NCBI GenBank assembly: GCA_022712845.1
Contig: JAFLJV010000247.1
Location: forward strand, 1 to 10,067
DNA: 10,067 nt
Direction: 5' to 3'
From: Sulfurimonas sp.
GTDB lineage: Bacteria > Campylobacterota > Campylobacteria > Campylobacterales > Sulfurimonadaceae
This document shows positions 5,856 to 10,067 of this stretch, in pieces (within the stretch, counting starts at the first letter, position 1; every line of letters starts with the position of its first letter). Below the pieces are notes generated by a model, which was not told the origin of the DNA, did no database searches, and saw only the letters and a list, made by a program, of their open reading frames with translations. A program made the position numbers and the translations under genes.

Positions 5856-8068
5856 TATTGAACCTTTTTAAATCTGTAATTTTCTGAAAGTCTAGAGATA
5901 TAATCCATTATTATAGTACTTGCATATTGTCTATAATACGATGTTGAATATTTATTTCCTAGAATTATAAAAGTAGAGACATAATTACCATCTTCATCAA
6001 GCATACGACTTTTAAAGAAGTTTTTTTCTTGTTCATATGCTGGGCGGGCTAAAACAGAGATAAAAAGATGATCTATTAGATGTTCAAGCACTTTAGTATT
6101 ATCATCCTTTTGCACATATTCAAAAATACTCTCTGGTATCAATAACTCTTTAATCCATCCATCTCTATTATCATACTCTTCACTGTTATAACGGATAAGA
6201 ATATCTTCTCTAATCGTTTTATGATACATTGAAAATGATTGTGTATCTAGTGGCACATTAACATACCTACCAAGCTTGTACTTCATTGATGGTTGATTCA
6301 TGTCCTCTAAATCTCTTGCTACATAATTAAAACCACCTCTTCTATGCTTGTAGTGAATTTTTTTAGCTAAACTAAAGAACAATTCTTCAAATGCTTTTGG
6401 CTTATCCGAATCATTTAAATAACGTTCTGAGAACACTATTTGAAGTAAAATATCTTTGTATGTATTTGGATTACTTGAAACAATAGTAAAAACTATTTCA
6501 TTTTTTTGACTTGTTGTAAATGTAGGGAAATATATATTAACTAATCTACTTGTTACTTGTTTAGTAAAACTTGATGTTTTGACCAATTCACGATAAAAAT
6601 CAAAGCCATTTATAACAGTAGAACCAAAAATATTAAGTGGTTGTGTATTTTCATCAAGTCCTATAACTAAGGTATCATGATCACGATCTAGACGCCAATT
6701 TTTTAAAGCTTGTGCTGCAACTGGAACAAGATCATCATCAAAATCTTGTAAAAATATTTCCATCATCTCTCTACCATTATCTTCTGGACTTCTAAAACGG
6801 CGCCAATTATCTTCACTAATCATATGTAAAAATGTAGTGTACTCCTTAGTATTTTCATCTCTAAATGAACGAACAAGAGAACTGTAAACTCGTTCTATAT
6901 TTGGGTTATGAGTTGTTGTAAGTTCATATGCAGGGGAAAACATTATTGTAGAAGTTAAAATATAAGCACTCCAGTAATTTATGTACTCTTTATCTAAATC
7001 TTTTAAAACATAAAAACGAGCAAGAATTTTAGCAACTTCTTCTGCTCCAGCAGCACTATTTGTAAAATAAAATTCACCCTCTCTACTGCTATCATTTAAG
7101 CGATCTTCCACTGAAGCTAAATCATTTTTATTACTGTTAATCATTTCATTAATAGAACTAATAAAAATTCCAGATTCGATCAATGTTGTTATATCTTCTT
7201 TTGGCATTCCAAAATAAAATGAACTAAGTAGTTTATCAGCAACAATTCTTTTATTTTTCTCTGAGAGCAAATTAAATTTATCATCACTATATGACTTTAA
7301 TTTATAATTTTCACTTGACATATCTGGAGAATAAAGAATCATTCCATCATATGTGTATGAATATATTTCCTTATCCTCTGGTTCTTCACTATCATAACTT
7401 TTCTCTTTATAAGTTTTTATTGAAACTTCTATATCAACTACATTACCTACATAAGCTGCAACTACATCTAAAAACTCTTGTATTGCTTGTGCTCTTATTG
7501 GGTTATTTGCTGTAACTCTTGCTTTTGCTTTAGTTACTATATTATCTATATCTATTAGGTCTATATCATCAGTTAATGTATCTGCAAAATCATCTTCTAA
7601 TGAGTTTACATTCATTGTATATATTATTTGCGCTAACTTAGCTACATTTACTTTATTTGATTTTACAAAGTCACCTAATAGTTCAGTTGAATCAACTCCT
7701 AGTGCTGTTAATATTCTTTCTTTTAGGTGTGGATATTTATGTAAGAATGATGTTATCGGGGATACTACTCTTGAGCTTGATGATACTTTATAAGTCATCG
7801 TATTAGGAAGTCCTGTATCTTCGAACACTCCTCCTGTTACTGTTATAGTCCCTATTGGTGCTGGAGTAAAGGTATATGTACCGTTTGATTTATATTTTGC
7901 TACATTACCGTTTGAATCTATTACTTTTGCATCACCTATATATCCATCTACTACTACTATATCTACACCTAAGGCTGCACCTACTCCTCCACTACCACCG
8001 CCACTACAGCTTGTTAGGGTTAAGATAGTTATTAAAGCTATCAGTATGGTTTTTAATTGGTTTTTCAT
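5855..8068 (-). CDS. DUF1800-family lipoprotein with extra N-terminal module
   Basis: The protein has 737 residues. A lipoprotein signal ends in LTSC with Cys21, followed by a flexible GGGSGG linker. Residues 35-110 (VDGYIGDAKVIDSNGN, then TVTGGVFEDTGLPNTMTY and VVSPITSFL) resemble a beta-rich module often seen at the start of surface lipoproteins and adhesins, and 110-215 is mostly helical. The DUF1800 part follows: RFRSPEDNGREMMEIF (424-439) matches the family's PNENYARELLEL box, AAQALKNW (451-458) the ARALTGW box, and TLVIG...FG..VINGFDFYREL (466-495) the following glycine region. FYFGMP and YINYW belong to the upstream helices. The family's function is unknown; members usually pair with DUF1501, as here. 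AAGGA at 8074-8078 sits 5 bases before the ATG, 24 bases after the upstream gene. The domain is divergent, so the call rests on the aligned boxes and on the partner gene. Confidence 0.8.
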   Translation of the reverse strand: MKNQLKTILIALITILTLTSCSGGGSGGVGAALGVDIVVVDGYIGDAKVIDSNGNVAKYKSNGTYTFTPAPIGTITVTGGVFEDTGLPNTMTYKVSSSSRVVSPITSFLHKYPHLKERILTALGVDSTELLGDFVKSNKVNVAKLAQIIYTMNVNSLEDDFADTLTDDIDLIDIDNIVTKAKARVTANNPIRAQAIQEFLDVVAAYVGNVVDIEVSIKTYKEKSYDSEEPEDKEIYSYTYDGMILYSPDMSSENYKLKSYSDDKFNLLSEKNKRIVADKLLSSFYFGMPKEDITTLIESGIFISSINEMINSNKNDLASVEDRLNDSSREGEFYFTNSAAGAEEVAKILARFYVLKDLDKEYINYWSAYILTSTIMFSPAYELTTTHNPNIERVYSSLVRSFRDENTKEYTTFLHMISEDNWRRFRSPEDNGREMMEIFLQDFDDDLVPVAAQALKNWRLDRDHDTLVIGLDENTQPLNIFGSTVINGFDFYRELVKTSSFTKQVTSRLVNIYFPTFTTSQKNEIVFTIVSSNPNTYKDILLQIVFSERYLNDSDKPKAFEELFFSLAKKIHYKHRRGGFNYVARDLEDMNQPSMKYKLGRYVNVPLDTQSFSMYHKTIREDILIRYNSEEYDNRDGWIKELLIPESIFEYVQKDDNTKVLEHLIDHLFISVLARPAYEQEKNFFKSRMLDEDGNYVSTFIILGNKYSTSYYRQYASTIIMDYISRLSENYRFKKVQ

Positions 8069-8092
8069 TTTTTTCCTTTTAAAAATAAGTTT

Positions 8093-10067
8093 TTATAATT
8101 TGGTAACAACATATGAGCCATCTCTATTAAATAGAATTTGCCAATTTCCGAAACGAACTTCACAATCAGACATACGAGTAACATTCACTGGTATTTGATT
8201 ACCAATCTCCATAACAACCAAGTACTCTGTTTGTTGCACATAAGGTTGTACACTCGCATCTCGTTGTCCTTCTGGTTGAATATAGATATTTCCTAATCCA
8301 AATCCATTAACATAACTTGGACGATCTACTGAATAACCTGGAACTGAACCTCCTTTTCGGCTTGTATACCAAGCTTTCTCTGGCGATGGTGTTCTAAATT
8401 CATCATTATTTCCACCTACCCACTCTATTGTATGATTTTGAGGTGATACTACCGTTGCACTCATTTTTCCTACAATAGAAAACTCGCTTTCATTAACAAT
8501 AGGTGTTTCCATTAAACGCATTTGCCAAGCTGATTTAATTTCTGTTGGTACATCAACATAGTCATAAACCACAATAAAATTACGATCTACATCGGGAATA
8601 TGCACCACTGTCCGCTGAGCTTGATTTACAATAATATCTTCATAGCGTTGTCCATACTCCATACTTATCGCACGATACTTGTCCGTTACTTCCATAGCAT
8701 CTGGACCAGCTTTATAATATGGGGCTTGGCTTACTGTAGTCCATGCATCATGGGAACGACTAGCAGCTGAACCACTCCAAAATGTTCCTCCATTTTGCTT
8801 AGATGAAATATATGGATTTCCATCTCTGTCAGTTTTCATTGGATCATAAATCCACATTCCAGAACTATAACCCGCTATTTCTTGTGTCTTAGAAATTTGT
8901 ACTCTAGGAGAAAGAGGCTCTCTATTTCCAATATCTATAGCAAAAACACCCTCACTTCCTACTCCACGACCAACATCCATATATAGTGATCTTACATATA
9001 GAGAAACTGCATTATCCTCCCAACTACTTTTTGAATAAAAAACATGATCGCCCCTAAGATAATCTGCTGTTGGAATTCCTATTTCAGTCGGCGTTTTTTC
9101 TACAACTCGCATATCACCTAATATTGCTCTATGTACTACATGATAAGAGGATGCTCCATAATAATTTGTAACATATTTAGCTAAAGATGCTGTATCTCCA
9201 CCGTATTGACCTGTTACAAATTCTATGGCAGACATTATTCTTGACCCAGGTCGAATACCTTCACGACTCGTTAAAAGAGATTGTGGTCCTTTTTCTAACC
9301 ACGGTGAACGACTCCACATAGGTTGACCCGTTGCTGTTTCCCAAAAAGATACTGCATGAACTGCTTCCATCCAATAGTTGTAATACTCAGTAGATGCATC
9401 TGAAAAACCTCCAGTATCTAATGACATAGTCATTAAAACATCTAAAAATCCAGAACCACGATTTGCTCCATAAGGTCCTACAACTCTTGTTTCATCTTCA
9501 TCGTATGCCCAAGTTATTACTTCATCTGCCCATAAATCATCTATGCCTTCATCATGAATAGCAAATGCAAGAGCAGGTAGATATATTTCTGGATGACGAT
9601 TGTACACATCATTAAAATACCAAGGATAACCTCCAGCTACTTCTGAATCATCTTTTTGTGGAGAGGCCGCTTGATGATCATAATTAAAATTATCTTTTAT
9701 ATTGGCAAATATTTGAGTTTTTTCAGACTCATTTAACATATCCATAATCCAATCAAAAACTAAAATAGGTCCATATTTATTAGACATAGAGTCATATCCA
9801 TATATTATTCTTTCTCCATAATCACCACTATAATTAAGTAGTGCATTCTTAGCTATATTTCCTCGTGCTATATCACCATTTAGTTGATATAAAAATGCAT
9901 TTTCAAACATGTTTCCAGCATCGGCTCTTGATATAATATTATTCATGTATGAAGTATAAACTGGGTCTTGAAGTTTAACTCTTATCTCTGGTAAATTATC
10001 TGTTGTTAAAAGCAGTCTTGGATGATTATCTCGAACTGTTCTTTCATCTTCAGGTGGTGGAGGTGTA
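8093..10067 (-). CDS. heparinase II/III-like (polysaccharide lyase-like) protein, 5' end outside window
   Basis: The open frame runs to the right edge, giving 657 visible residues; the ATG at 9944-9946 is internal. The fragment starts with a proline-rich linker (TPPPPEDE), then DNHPRLLLTTDNLPEIR, the usual opening of the helical toroid of heparinase II/III and alginate-lyase-like proteins. A helical region (about 40-320) holds GGYPWYFNDVYNRHPE and GGFSDASTEYYNYWMEAVH. A beta-sandwich part follows, with GDHVFYSKSSWEDNAVSLYVR (from about 339) and QRTVVHIPDVDRNFIVVYDYV (484-504), typical of the C-terminal half. Such proteins cleave uronate-containing polysaccharides by beta-elimination in the periplasm or outside the cell. 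The His-x-His/Asp-rich segment normally seen where the visible sequence reads GRGVGSEGVFAID is not evident, so activity and substrate are uncertain. It is first among the three visible operon genes; the signal peptide must lie outside the window. Confidence 0.8.
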   Translation of the reverse strand, partial: TPPPPEDERTVRDNHPRLLLTTDNLPEIRVKLQDPVYTSYMNNIISRADAGNMFENAFLYQLNGDIARGNIAKNALLNYSGDYGERIIYGYDSMSNKYGPILVFDWIMDMLNESEKTQIFANIKDNFNYDHQAASPQKDDSEVAGGYPWYFNDVYNRHPEIYLPALAFAIHDEGIDDLWADEVITWAYDEDETRVVGPYGANRGSGFLDVLMTMSLDTGGFSDASTEYYNYWMEAVHAVSFWETATGQPMWSRSPWLEKGPQSLLTSREGIRPGSRIMSAIEFVTGQYGGDTASLAKYVTNYYGASSYHVVHRAILGDMRVVEKTPTEIGIPTADYLRGDHVFYSKSSWEDNAVSLYVRSLYMDVGRGVGSEGVFAIDIGNREPLSPRVQISKTQEIAGYSSGMWIYDPMKTDRDGNPYISSKQNGGTFWSGSAASRSHDAWTTVSQAPYYKAGPDAMEVTDKYRAISMEYGQRYEDIIVNQAQRTVVHIPDVDRNFIVVYDYVDVPTEIKSAWQMRLMETPIVNESEFSIVGKMSATVVSPQNHTIEWVGGNNDEFRTPSPEKAWYTSRKGGSVPGYSVDRPSYVNGFGLGNIYIQPEGQRDASVQPYVQQTEYLVVMEIGNQIPVNVTRMSDCEVRFGNWQILFNRDGSYVVTKL

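Noticed and set aside
7291..7515. 74-codon Leu/His-rich open frame on the + strand
   Set aside because: It is antisense to the DUF1800 gene, and its composition is what an AT-rich opposite strand gives.
7960..8008. Short tandem repeat coding GGGSGG in the DUF1800 gene
   Set aside because: It is an ordinary flexible linker after a lipoprotein Cys, with no regular repeated unit at the DNA level.
9944..9946. ATG as the start of the heparinase-like gene
   Set aside because: The frame stays open through to the window edge and encodes the family-typical HPRLLLTTDNLPEIR just upstream; no ribosome site precedes this ATG.

Overview
The window is AT-rich, gene-dense bacterial DNA. The low GC, the TATAAT-type promoters with weak -35 regions, the HtpG sequence and an Hpt-like motif ending in 'NLRI' all suggest a Campylobacterota (epsilonproteobacterial) genome, perhaps Sulfurimonas-, Sulfurovum- or Arcobacter-like. 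That assignment is inference from style and protein resemblance, not a search result. No rRNA, tRNA, CRISPR, insertion sequence or phage gene was seen, and no gene-free stretch exceeds about 150 bases.

Left part (1-1212): the 3' end of a DUF3817-type membrane protein is followed on the + strand by two small membrane proteins. The second, 55 residues long, starts on the base directly after the stop codon of the first. They converge, with a 2-base gap, on a minus-strand gene for a protein with an Hpt-like (histidine phosphotransfer) motif.

Centre (1277-4487): htpG (Hsp90 chaperone) lies on the minus strand with a strong hairpin after its stop. It diverges from a two-gene + operon made of a small two-helix membrane protein and an M48 metalloprotease lipoprotein, overlapping by ATGA. 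The 145-base divergent region carries a clear inverted repeat that could be an operator. The + promoter seems to place the transcript start at the ATG, which would give a leaderless mRNA.

Right part (4500-10067): a minus-strand operon of three exported proteins, read in the order heparinase II/III-like protein (5' end outside the window), DUF1800-family lipoprotein, DUF1501-family Tat substrate. The last two overlap by one base (TAATG). DUF1800 and DUF1501 genes are a recurrent pair of unknown function in environmental bacteria. Here they sit with a polysaccharide-lyase-like protein, and the DUF1800 protein carries an extra adhesin-like N-terminal module. Together they look like an envelope or extracellular polysaccharide-handling cassette. 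This is the least understood and most interesting part of the window.
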